From PFL25 sp046260155 (GTDB lineage: Bacteria; Chloroflexota; Anaerolineae; Anaerolineales; UBA4823): 64,000 nt of DNA. Below are positions 52,320 through 61,268 of this stretch, piece by piece. Where the stretch lies: assembly GCA_046260155.1 (NCBI GenBank), contig JBJYXV010000077.1, forward strand, positions 62,001 through 126,000, in the 5' to 3' direction. The notes under the pieces were generated by a model. That model made no database searches. It saw nothing but the letters and a program-made list of their open reading frames with translations, and was not told the origin of the DNA. A program made the translations under genes and the position numbers. Position 1 is the stretch's first letter; every line of letters starts with the position of its first letter.

Positions 52320-54776
52320 ATGCTGGAATCCTATAATCCCCAAATAATCGAATCGAAATGGCTGCGCGAATGGCAAATAAGTAAGCTGTACCGTGCAGGT
52401 GAGCAACAAGACCAAGCGAAATATTACTGCTTAGATTTCTTTCCTTATCCATCAGGAGATGGACTCCATGTCGGGCACTGCCGCAACTATATACCCACAG
52501 ATGTGATCTCGCGCTACATGCGCATGCGTGGATACAATGTGCTGCATCCGATGGGTTGGGATGCATTCGGAGAACCCACCGAGCAGTATGCAATCACCCA
52601 TGGGATACACCCACGTGTAATTACCGATCGCAGCACAGCAAATTTCCGACGTCAGATGGAAATGATCGGAACCAGCTATGATTGGTCGCGCGAGATTGAT
52701 TCATCGAAACCCGATTTCTACCGCTGGACACAGTGGTTTTTCTTAAAATTTTACAAACAGGGGCTGGTGTACCGGGATACTTCCTGGCAGTGGTGGTGCC
52801 CAACCTGCCAGACCACGCTTTCCAGCCACGAGGTTCAAGGAGACGTGTGCTGGCGAGACCATCCCGGTGTCGAAAAAAGAGAAATTCCCGCCTGGTATTT
52901 TCGGATTACTGAGTACGCGGATGATTTGCTGGCCAGTTTAGATCAGATTGAATGGCCTGAACGGATTAAAACCATTCAGCGCAATTGGATTGGTCGATCT
53001 GAAGGCTGCCAGATCGATTTCAGAACCAAAACCGGGCAGGTGATATCCATTTTTACCACTCGACCTGAGACCATCTTCGGCGTTACTTTCCTTACCCTGG
53101 CTCCAGAGCACCCGTTGGTATCGGAATTAACCAGCGATGGTCAAAAAAGGCATGTCTCTGCTTACTTTGACCAGGCATCGAAAATGGGCGAAGTAGAACG
53201 CCAGTCCACTTCCCGCGTCAAAACTGGAGTCTTCAGCGGAGGTTATGCAATAAATCCGCTCAACGGAGACCAGATCCCCGTCTGGGTAGCGGATTATGTA
53301 CTACCATCCTACGGTTTTGGGGCGGTAATGGGAGTTCCAGGCCATGACGAGCGTGATTACCAATTTGCGCTTGAGCATGATTTACCCGTCAAATGCGTGA
53401 TCGAAATACCTGGGGGCTCGCCTGAAAACTCACCCAGTGGTGTGTTCACAGGGCACGGAGTAATGACTCAAGCCGGGCCTTACAGCGGATTACCGAGCAA
53501 CCAGGCATCAGAACAGATCGCTGACCAGATTGAACAGCACGGGAAAGGAAAGCGGATGGTTCAATACCGCATGCACGATTGGTTGATCAGCCGCCAACGC
53601 TATTGGGGAACACCCATCCCGATTGTCTATTGTGAGAGCTGCGGTGAGGTACCGCTATCCGAAGAAGACCTGCCTCTCTTGCTGCCAGAGATGGATGACT
53701 TTACCCCGGATGGAACTGGAAACTCTCCACTATCCCGGGTTGAAGATTTCGTTAATACCCACTGTCCGCGCTGCAACGAACCTGCACGGAGAGAAACGGA
53801 CACGATGGGAGGCTTTGCCTGTTCATCCTGGTATTTCCTGCGTTTCACGAGTCCCCATTCCAGCGATGGGCCATTTGACCTGGAGAAGGTGCGTTATTGG
53901 GCGCCCGTTGATTTGTACGTCGGGGGAGTTGAACATGCAGTTTTGCACCTGCTTTATGCACGCTTCTGGACACATTTCCTGGCAGATCAGGGCCTGCTGA
54001 ACTTCCGGGAACCTTTCACCAAGCTGCTCAACCAGGGGCAGCTAATGGCACCGGATGGCCGACGGATGTCGAAAGCCAGGGGAAATGTGATCACACCAGA
54101 CAGCATCGTGGATCAGTATGGCGCGGATGCGCTGCGCGTTTACGTGCTGTTCATGGCGCCTTTTGAACAGGATGTTGATTGGAGCGAGGCAGGCATCAAT
54201 GGGGCAAGGCGTTTTCTAAACCGAGTTTGGAATCTCTACGCAGGTTTTTATCCTGCAGAAGAATCGTATGACCATATTGATGCTGAACTTGAAGGAGTAC
54301 TGCACCGTGTGATCCAAGATGTGACCCAACGTATTGAGCAGCAGCGGTTTAACACCGTGATCTCAAGCTTGATGGAGCTCACGAATTTATTGTATGACAG
54401 GTACAATTCTGAGGGCTGGCAGTCAGCGACCTACCGCCAAGCCCTGGAAATTTTGCTGCTACTGCTTGCTCCGATTGCCCCTTTCATCACAGAAGAATTG
54501 TGGAAGGGCACTGGGCACCAGGGGAGCATCCATCTCCAGGATTGGCCAAAATGGGATCAGAACCTGGTTCTCGACCAGCAGATCCAAATCCCAATCCAGA
54601 TCAACGGAAAGAAACGCACGGTGGTCGAAGTGGATGCTCCGACCAGACGATCTGAAGTTGAAGCTGCTGCATTCGCCTCACCCGATGTAATGCGGCATCT
54701 CGACGGTCAAAAGATCCTCGAAGTGATCTATGTGCCGGGAAAGATATTAAATATCCGTACAGATCCAGCATCATAA
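52320..54776 (+). CDS. leuS: Leucyl-tRNA synthetase, T-box controlled paralogue
   Basis: 818 residues, class I LeuRS. HIGH motif is GLHVGHCRNY (near 48), the KMSKS loop is RRMSKARGNVITP (near 581, MSKA). The CP1 editing domain has TTRPETIFGVTFLTLAPEHP (near 245) and GVPGHDERDYQFA (near 341) with the key Asp. The usual bacterial WDAFGLPAE segment reads WDAFGEPTEQYA. Zn-type cysteines CPTCQTT are present. Start: the ATG at 52320 follows GAGG at good distance; an in-frame ATG at 52269 overlaps the mini-ORF. A second LeuRS gene of different sequence starts 1 kb downstream. Expression should rise when tRNA-Leu is uncharged. Confidence 0.95.
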   Translation: MLESYNPQIIESKWLREWQISKLYRAGEQQDQAKYYCLDFFPYPSGDGLHVGHCRNYIPTDVISRYMRMRGYNVLHPMGWDAFGEPTEQYAITHGIHPRVITDRSTANFRRQMEMIGTSYDWSREIDSSKPDFYRWTQWFFLKFYKQGLVYRDTSWQWWCPTCQTTLSSHEVQGDVCWRDHPGVEKREIPAWYFRITEYADDLLASLDQIEWPERIKTIQRNWIGRSEGCQIDFRTKTGQVISIFTTRPETIFGVTFLTLAPEHPLVSELTSDGQKRHVSAYFDQASKMGEVERQSTSRVKTGVFSGGYAINPLNGDQIPVWVADYVLPSYGFGAVMGVPGHDERDYQFALEHDLPVKCVIEIPGGSPENSPSGVFTGHGVMTQAGPYSGLPSNQASEQIADQIEQHGKGKRMVQYRMHDWLISRQRYWGTPIPIVYCESCGEVPLSEEDLPLLLPEMDDFTPDGTGNSPLSRVEDFVNTHCPRCNEPARRETDTMGGFACSSWYFLRFTSPHSSDGPFDLEKVRYWAPVDLYVGGVEHAVLHLLYARFWTHFLADQGLLNFREPFTKLLNQGQLMAPDGRRMSKARGNVITPDSIVDQYGADALRVYVLFMAPFEQDVDWSEAGINGARRFLNRVWNLYAGFYPAEESYDHIDAELEGVLHRVIQDVTQRIEQQRFNTVISSLMELTNLLYDRYNSEGWQSATYRQALEILLLLLAPIAPFITEELWKGTGHQGSIHLQDWPKWDQNLVLDQQIQIPIQINGKKRTVVEVDAPTRRSEVEAAAFASPDVMRHLDGQKILEVIYVPGKILNIRTDPAS

Positions 54777-54822
54777 ATCTATTTGGATGGTAGGTGAAAT
54801 TGAACGATTTATGGGAGGTAGA

Positions 54823-55605
54823 ATGACGATCGCGTTGGGAACTGCATGGCATCCAAGAGGAGAGCTCAATCGTTTTCTCAACCTGCTCGCCCAGTTTCAG
54901 CAGGCATATAGCGGTATGGCTTTTGCCCTGCCACCGGAGGTTGATCCGGACCTGGTGGATCACCTCCAAGGAATGACCCGGGTAGAAGTAATGGTGACTC
55001 CAGATTGGTCCTGGGGGCGCTACTCTGCACTGCAGCTGGCGCTTGAGTTCTCGACCACACATATCCACTATGCTGATTTTGATCGCCTTCTGCGCTGGGT
55101 TGAAACCCGCCCGGAGGAGTGGCATGATGTGCTGGCAAAAATTCAAGAAAGTAATTGCCTGATCATTGGCCGGTCTCCTGCGTCATACCGGACGCACCCA
55201 AAAGCATTGGTCGAAACGGAAGCGATCAGCAACCTTGTGGTTTCCAATCTCATCGGCCTGCCGCTGGATGTCAGCGCGGGAGCCAAGGGTTTCTCAAGAC
55301 GAGCATGCCAGGCAATTCTTGAAAACAGTAAACCTGGTTTTGCACTTGGTACGGATGCAGAATGGCCGCTATTGGTTAATCGGTTAGGATACCAGGTAGA
55401 ATACCTGGCAGTGGATGGTTTGGATTGGGAATCTGCTGACCGGTACCGTGCCGAAGCAGCTGACCAGCACAGCCAAAAAGAAGCCGCGGCTTTGTATGAT
55501 GCTGATCCTCAAAATTGGTCCCGGCGTATTGCTGTCGCCATGGAAATCGTTCAGGTGGCTCTGGATGCAGCGACCAGAAAAATAAATCCAGATTCAAAAA
55601 CTTGA
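54823..55605 (+). CDS. Protein of unknown function with glycosyltransferase-like features
   Basis: 260 residues. No family recognised with confidence. The order of strands with THIHYADFDRLLRWVETRPEEW (a D-x-D near residue 85), SCNLIIGRSPASYRTHPKAL-like text and SAGAKGFSRRACQAIL, then FALGTDAEWPLLVNRLGYQVEYLAVDGLDWESADRY recalls GT-A glycosyltransferases. The function is unknown. GGGAGGTAGA precedes the ATG at 54823; an in-frame ATG 36 bases earlier has no better site. It lies between the two leuS genes and is probably co-transcribed with the first. Confidence 0.6.
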   Translation: MTIALGTAWHPRGELNRFLNLLAQFQQAYSGMAFALPPEVDPDLVDHLQGMTRVEVMVTPDWSWGRYSALQLALEFSTTHIHYADFDRLLRWVETRPEEWHDVLAKIQESNCLIIGRSPASYRTHPKALVETEAISNLVVSNLIGLPLDVSAGAKGFSRRACQAILENSKPGFALGTDAEWPLLVNRLGYQVEYLAVDGLDWESADRYRAEAADQHSQKEAAALYDADPQNWSRRIAVAMEIVQVALDAATRKINPDSKT

Positions 55606-55774
55606 GTTTGATGCATAAATCAGTGAATTCATCCAATAAACTTGATTGGTTGGCTGGGTATTGAGGAAATTTGTACGAAAATATCAGCAGAATGGTTATA
55701 ATCGCCAAGAAAAATGAATAACCTATTGTCTATAAAAGTCAAGAATGAACACACAAAATACCATGGAGAGAAGA

Positions 55775-58564
55775 ATGTCTGAACAGCCGGTTTACAATCC
55801 AGGCGAGATCGAACCAAAATGGCAGCACCGTTGGGAGCAGGATGGTCTCTACAACGCGGATATCGACCCCTCGAAAACCAAATTCTATGCCCTAACGATG
55901 CTTCCTTACCCGTCCGGTGACCTGCATATCGGGCACTGGTATGCGATGACACCCTCAGATGCCAGGGCGCGATACAAACGGATGTGCGGATTTAACGTCA
56001 TGTTTCCCATCGGTTTTGATGCATTTGGGCTGCCTGCCGAGAACGCGGCCATCAACCATAATATCCACCCAAAGGAATGGACCTACGCCAATATTGATCG
56101 CATGCGAGGGCAGCTGCGGTCGATGGGTGCGATGTTTGATTGGCGGCGCGAGGCGGTCTCTTCTGACCCCAAGTACTACCGCTGGTCGCAGTGGTTCTTC
56201 AGCCAGCTGCTTCAGCATGGGCTCGCATATCGCAAACAATCTCCTGTTGATTGGTGCCCGCACTGCAACACAACCCTGGCACGGGAGCAGGTTTGGGGGG
56301 AAGACCGCCATTGTGAGCGGTGTGGCACACCGGTCATAAAAAAGGATCTCGAGCAGTGGTTCTTCCGCACCACATCCTATGCTGATCAATTACTGGATTT
56401 TTCGGATCTGGATTGGCCGGAACGAGTCATTTCCCTGCAGACGAATTGGATCGGGCGCAGTGAGGGTGCCGAGGTGCATTTTAATGTAGACTCAAATGAG
56501 CTTACCGAAGAGCAGAGGCGCATCACTGTTTTCACCACGCGCCCTGATACATTGTGGGGAGCTACCTTCATGGTGCTTGCGCCTGAGCACCCGCTGGTTG
56601 AGGAGATCACTACCCAGGAACAAATTGACCTGGTTAATGATTATATCCAGCAGGCTGGACGCCTCACTGAAATTCAGCGTGAATCGGCCGAAAAAGAAAA
56701 AACCGGGGTATTTACCGGTGCCTACGCGATTAATCCGGTGAATGGATCGCGCATCCCAATCTGGATCGCAGATTATGTCATGATGACTTATGGAACCGGT
56801 GCGATCATGGCAGTACCAGCTCACGACGAGCGGGATTTTGAGTTTGCTTTGAAATTCGGATTGCCGATTTTGCCGGTGATCGATCGACCAGATGGTCTAA
56901 CGAAATCCTTCGCACCACCAGGCAGCATGAAACCGGGTTTTGATCAGGCGCTTTCTGAGATTGGTATCGATTTTAAACTCCAGGAGAAGGGGTACTACAT
57001 CAAGATACCCAATGAAAAATTAGAAGAATATTTGGCACTGGCGCCCGAATACCTGCAGGAGGATGCCTGGAATGAGGTGGTTGGGACTGGTTGGCTTTTT
57101 ATTTTTAAGGATGGTGAGCTGAAATGGGATTCTCAGGAAAGCGAGGACTTGATCCTGGCACGCTGTAAAGCTTTAAATGCAAGCATCGGTACTGCTCGCA
57201 CCCTGATGGAAATGCTTTGGGAAGTCGAATTCTATAAGGATGCGTTGTACCACGATGAACATGGACAGATGATCCATTCTGGGGAATTCAGCGGCACTCC
57301 AGGAGATGTTGCAGTCCAGCGCATCAGCGAGTGGCTTGAAGAGCGAGGTATTGGCAAAGCAGCTATCAACTACAGGTTGCGAGATTGGTTGATCTCCCGC
57401 CAGAGATATTGGGGTGCCCCGATTCCAATCATCTATTGTCCCGAACACGGAGCGGTGTCTGTGCCGGATGACCAGCTGCCAGTCTTACTGCCGGATGATG
57501 TGGAGTGGCTGCCAACCGGTGAAAGCCCGTTAAAGCTTCACCCGACCTGGAAGCATACGACCTGTCCCGAATGCGGAAAACCGGCGCTGCGGGAGACAGA
57601 TACGATGGACACGTTCATGTGTTCCTCCTGGTATCACTTACGCTATTTGAGCCCGGATTATGATCAGGGACCCTATGATCCTGAGGAATATGATTACTGG
57701 ATGCCGGTGGATATCTATACCGGTGGCATCGAGCATGCCACGATGCACCTGATTTACACCCGCTTTTTCCATAAGGCTGGCAGAGATATGGGGATCATGA
57801 AAGGCTCTGAACCGATGCTGCAGTTACGAAACCAGGGCATTATCCTGGGTGAAGATTCAGAGAAGATGTCCAAGAGCCGTGGAAATGTCATCGCCCCTGA
57901 TGAGCTCGTCGAGCGTTATGGGGCAGATACCGTGCGTGCATACCTCATGTTCTTTGCGCGCTGGAATTTGGGTGCTCCCTGGAACAGCAGTGGAATTGAA
58001 GGTGTCGTTCGTTGGATGCGTCGAGTTTGGACCATGGTCACCGAGCCTGGAGTGGCTGGAACAGCGGACACAGATACATTACGCGAACTGCGCCGGAAAG
58101 TTCACCAGACGCTGCGCCAGGTGACGCATGATTTTGAGACATTTGAGTTTAATACCATCATTTCAGCATTGATGGAATTGCTCAACGAGATGAGCAGGGC
58201 TCGCGATCAGGGTGCAGTTGGCTCCCGAGAATGGGATGAAGGTCTGGATATATACCTGCGCATGTTAGCTCCGGTTGCACCGCACGTTGCGGAAGAATTG
58301 TGGGCATACCTTGGAAAACCGTATTCCGTGCATACACAAGCCTGGCCGGAGGTAGATGAATCCGCTGCCGCTGAAGAGCAGATTACGCTGGTCGTGCAGG
58401 TCAATGGAAAGGTCCGCGACCGGATTGAAGTTTCGGTGAATATTAATGAGGAGTCAGCCAAAGAGCTGGCATTGAACTCCGAAGCTGTCGCCAAATATTT
58501 AAAGGGTAAAGAACCACGCAAGGTAATCCTGGTTCCGGGCAAGCTGGTGAATATTGTCGTGTGA
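55775..58564 (+). CDS. leuS: Leucyl-tRNA synthetase, second (bacterial-type) copy
   Basis: 929 residues. HIGH motif LHIGHWYAMT (near 49), KMSKSRGNVIAPDELVERYG (near 697), editing motifs TTRPDTLWGATFMVLAPEHPL (near 253) and AVPAHDERDFEFA (near 349). The canonical FDAFGLPAENAAINHNIHP is present and zinc-type CPHCNTT and CERCGTP pairs occur, as in standard bacterial LeuRS. A long insertion around 380-480 makes it longer than the first copy. The ATG at 55775 follows GGAGAGAAGA. No T-box lies upstream; a TATAAT is at about 55696 without a good -35. It is the likely housekeeping enzyme. Confidence 0.95.
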   Translation: MSEQPVYNPGEIEPKWQHRWEQDGLYNADIDPSKTKFYALTMLPYPSGDLHIGHWYAMTPSDARARYKRMCGFNVMFPIGFDAFGLPAENAAINHNIHPKEWTYANIDRMRGQLRSMGAMFDWRREAVSSDPKYYRWSQWFFSQLLQHGLAYRKQSPVDWCPHCNTTLAREQVWGEDRHCERCGTPVIKKDLEQWFFRTTSYADQLLDFSDLDWPERVISLQTNWIGRSEGAEVHFNVDSNELTEEQRRITVFTTRPDTLWGATFMVLAPEHPLVEEITTQEQIDLVNDYIQQAGRLTEIQRESAEKEKTGVFTGAYAINPVNGSRIPIWIADYVMMTYGTGAIMAVPAHDERDFEFALKFGLPILPVIDRPDGLTKSFAPPGSMKPGFDQALSEIGIDFKLQEKGYYIKIPNEKLEEYLALAPEYLQEDAWNEVVGTGWLFIFKDGELKWDSQESEDLILARCKALNASIGTARTLMEMLWEVEFYKDALYHDEHGQMIHSGEFSGTPGDVAVQRISEWLEERGIGKAAINYRLRDWLISRQRYWGAPIPIIYCPEHGAVSVPDDQLPVLLPDDVEWLPTGESPLKLHPTWKHTTCPECGKPALRETDTMDTFMCSSWYHLRYLSPDYDQGPYDPEEYDYWMPVDIYTGGIEHATMHLIYTRFFHKAGRDMGIMKGSEPMLQLRNQGIILGEDSEKMSKSRGNVIAPDELVERYGADTVRAYLMFFARWNLGAPWNSSGIEGVVRWMRRVWTMVTEPGVAGTADTDTLRELRRKVHQTLRQVTHDFETFEFNTIISALMELLNEMSRARDQGAVGSREWDEGLDIYLRMLAPVAPHVAEELWAYLGKPYSVHTQAWPEVDESAAAEEQITLVVQVNGKVRDRIEVSVNINEESAKELALNSEAVAKYLKGKEPRKVILVPGKLVNIVV

Positions 58565-58655
58565 TGCGTGAATTTTGTTCGAATCACTCACGGTTGATGA
58601 GTCTACTGTGGAGTAGTGCTTCAATTCCGCAGCTGAATACATTAGAATTGGAGCT

Positions 58656-59297
58656 ATGAACAGAATTTTAATCTTCGATTTCGATGGTGTTTTGGCGAAC
58701 TCGCTGGCGTCGATGCTGCTTTACGCACAGCAAACCTGTCATGAATTGGGAGTCGACTGCACTCCGACGAAGGATGATTTAGAAGCCCTGGAAAAAATGG
58801 AGTTTTCGGAATTAGGGCTCCAGCTGGGTGTCCCTGCGGAACAAATCGATCAATTTGTGAAACGGAATTTTGAATTATTTTCACGAAGCGAGAAACCAGT
58901 GCCGATCATGCCAGGGATGGACGCAGTTGTGTCTGGTCTGGCAAATATCAGCACCCTGGTGATCATCACTGGAAACAGCTGTGGAGCGGTTGAGAAATTT
59001 CTGGATGAATACCAGTTGAGATCAAAATTTCAGACTATCCTATGTGCTGAACATGAAGGCACCCGTATGGAAAAGATCCTCAAAGTTAAGCAGAATGCCA
59101 ATTCAGGCAATACCGCGATATATATGATTGGCGATGCGGTAAGCGATATCCGCGCTGCCCGGGAAGCAGAGGTCAAGAGCATTGCTGTTGGTTGGGGTCA
59201 CCAGAGTAAACAAAAATTAGCACAAGAATCACCATACCTAATTGTTGATAGACCTGAGGATTTACTCGAGTATTTCGTAAATGAGGCCAGTAAATAG
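58656..59297 (+). CDS. HAD-superfamily hydrolase (phosphoglycolate-phosphatase-like)
   Basis: 213 residues. Motif I ILIFDFDGVLANSLASM, a helical cap, then LVIITGNSCGAVEKFLDEY (motif II), a Lys in the region EGTRMEKILKV and YMIGDAVSDIRAAREAEVKSIAVGWG (motifs III/IV). This is a Gph/PGP-like phosphatase; the substrate is unknown. A TAGAAT box ends 7 bases before the ATG while GGAG is only 2 bases away, so this start may also be leaderless or near-leaderless. Confidence 0.87.
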   Translation: MNRILIFDFDGVLANSLASMLLYAQQTCHELGVDCTPTKDDLEALEKMEFSELGLQLGVPAEQIDQFVKRNFELFSRSEKPVPIMPGMDAVVSGLANISTLVIITGNSCGAVEKFLDEYQLRSKFQTILCAEHEGTRMEKILKVKQNANSGNTAIYMIGDAVSDIRAAREAEVKSIAVGWGHQSKQKLAQESPYLIVDRPEDLLEYFVNEASK

Positions 59298-59466
59298 CTG
59301 CTGATCGAATTTATTCATGCCAGCTCAATGATCAAGAATTTTATTATTTTGAAATTGATTTTCAAATTCCTTGCATGATAGGTATCAATATCAAATCTCT
59401 CTATCTATCAAATATTCCTTATAAATATCAGCTAATATGAATGAGGAATTTCCTGTTGGAGGCGAT

Positions 59467-60153
59467 ATGCGTTTTGAAGAATTAAACTGGTTTGACATCG
59501 AAAAATATCTCACGCTTGATGACAGGTTGATCATCATCATAGGTGCTTGTGAGCAGCATGGATATCTGAGTCTAGCGACCGATGTATCAATTCCCCAGGC
59601 CTTAGCGGATGCGGCCAGCCAGCAAACAGGGGTCCTGGTTGCACCGAGTGTAAATTTTGGCGCTTCACCATATTTTTTAGATTATCCAGGGACGTTAAGT
59701 TTACGACTCTCAACCTTAATGGATTTAGTAGAAGACATTATCCGATCCGCTCATGGGCATGGTTTTCAGCGCATCCTTGTGCTCAATGGACATGGTGGTA
59801 ATGATGGTGTACGCGGCCGATTATATGAGCTGGCTAATCAGCTGGCAGACCTGAAGATCGCCTGGTATGCCTGGTGGCAGTCACACAGTGTGCAAGCTAT
59901 CGCTGCAAAACACGAGTTGAAACCCGCCCATGCGAATTGGCTGGAAGCATTTCCATTCACCATGGTCAGCGATTTACCCGGAGAAGAGAAAATTCCCCCA
60001 CGCGTCGAAGGAATTCTGAATGCCGGGGAAGCCAAACGGGTTTACGAGGATGGTGTTTTTGGGGGTGCCTACCAGACAGATGCATCCATCATGGAAGAGA
60101 TATTCAATGCAGCTGTTGAAGATATCCTGCAGATACTCAAATTCGAAACCTGA
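59467..60153 (+). CDS. Creatininase-family amidohydrolase
   Basis: 228 residues. Metal ligands appear in IIGACEQHGYLSLATDVSIPQALAD (Glu, His, Asp), ILVLNGHGGNDG (His) and a late Glu. Family members include creatininase, the F420/riboflavin enzyme ArfB and mycofactocin MftE. With an F420-type oxidoreductase elsewhere in the window an ArfB-like role is possible but not shown. The ATG at 59467 follows GGAGG ideally; an in-frame ATG 30 bases earlier has a poorer site. Confidence 0.88.
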   Translation: MRFEELNWFDIEKYLTLDDRLIIIIGACEQHGYLSLATDVSIPQALADAASQQTGVLVAPSVNFGASPYFLDYPGTLSLRLSTLMDLVEDIIRSAHGHGFQRILVLNGHGGNDGVRGRLYELANQLADLKIAWYAWWQSHSVQAIAAKHELKPAHANWLEAFPFTMVSDLPGEEKIPPRVEGILNAGEAKRVYEDGVFGGAYQTDASIMEEIFNAAVEDILQILKFET

Positions 60154-60307
60154 TCGATAGAAGCTTGATTATTGAATGGTTCGAAGAATTTTTTTGGTTG
60201 GGGTAGAATCAGCGCACAACGTCCCTGTAGAAACAGTTTTGGGACCGCCCGTTTTTGCGCATAGGTAAAGGTGACTCATCAGCAATCAGCCTGAAGTTTC
60301 AATAATT

Positions 60308-61267
60308 GTGCCGTGTTTCAATGAACAGCGGACGATTCAACTGCTTTTGGCTTCCATCTATCAGCAGACCTACACCCGCAAGAAAATCGAAGTGATCATC
60401 GCTGATGGACTCTCTACGGATAAGACCAGGCAGGAGATCCAGGATTTTACATTGGCACATCCAGATTTAGTAGTGAATGTGGTTGACAATCCACAACGCA
60501 ATATTCCCTCTGCATTGAACCAGGCAATAGACGCTGCCAGGGGTGAATACATCATCCGCCTGGACGCACATTCAGTACCGGAAGAAGATTATGTTGCCCG
60601 TTCGCTCGCTACGCTTAAAGCAAACCTGGGAGATAATGTAGGCGGGTTGTGGGTAATCCAGCCAGGGAGCGATACCTGGCAGGCAAGATCTATCGCCAGG
60701 GCGGCTGCTCATCCCTTGGGTGTGGGCGATGCCCGCTACCGGGTCGGTGGTCGCCCACAGGCAGTTGATACAGTCCCCTTTGGGGCTTTCCGGCGTACAC
60801 TTATTGAGCGTATTGGTAAGTTCGATGAATCCCTGTTGAGCAACGAGGATTATGAATTCAATGCCCGGATCCGCCGCGCAGGGGGTAAAATCTGGTTCGA
60901 TCCGGGGATTAAATCGAAATACATCGCTCGCCAGGATCTCAAGGCCCTGGCCCAACAATACTGGCGATACGGGTACTGGAAGGCGAAGATGCTGAGGCGC
61001 TTTCCCGAGTCTTTCCGCTGGCGCCAGATGGCTGGTATATTTGTAGTTTCCTTTCCAATCCTGGCCCTGCTGGGCATCTTGTTTAGCTGGGCGCGCTGGT
61101 TGTTCTTCCTTGAAATTGCCGTTTATCTGCTGGCATTATTGATTGCCGGGTTGGATGCCGCGTTTAAACACCGTGATTTAATCCTGGTCCTGGGAGTTCC
61201 CCTGGCGATTGCGACCATGCATTTTTCCTGGGGTACAGCCTTTATTTGGAGTATGATTAGTAGATAA
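60308..61267 (+). CDS. Family 2 glycosyltransferase
   Basis: GT-A fold: PCFNEQRTIQLLLASIYQQTY, EVIIADGLSTDKT, VDNPQRNIPSALNQAIDAARGEYIIRLDAHSVPEEDY with DxD, GAFRRTLIERIGKFDESLLSNEDYEFNARIRRAGGKIW and two C-terminal helices (about 240-262 and 272-292). It should add a sugar to a lipid-linked or polysaccharide acceptor. The GTG at 60308 leaves out the conserved first strand (EVSIIV), which is encoded upstream in the same frame (from ATC 60278) but without an ATG, GTG or TTG after the TGA stop at 60272. AAAGGTG sits before the ATC, so initiation there is possible. Confidence 0.87.
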   Translation: MPCFNEQRTIQLLLASIYQQTYTRKKIEVIIADGLSTDKTRQEIQDFTLAHPDLVVNVVDNPQRNIPSALNQAIDAARGEYIIRLDAHSVPEEDYVARSLATLKANLGDNVGGLWVIQPGSDTWQARSIARAAAHPLGVGDARYRVGGRPQAVDTVPFGAFRRTLIERIGKFDESLLSNEDYEFNARIRRAGGKIWFDPGIKSKYIARQDLKALAQQYWRYGYWKAKMLRRFPESFRWRQMAGIFVVSFPILALLGILFSWARWLFFLEIAVYLLALLIAGLDAAFKHRDLILVLGVPLAIATMHFSWGTAFIWSMISR

Positions 61268-61268
61268 C

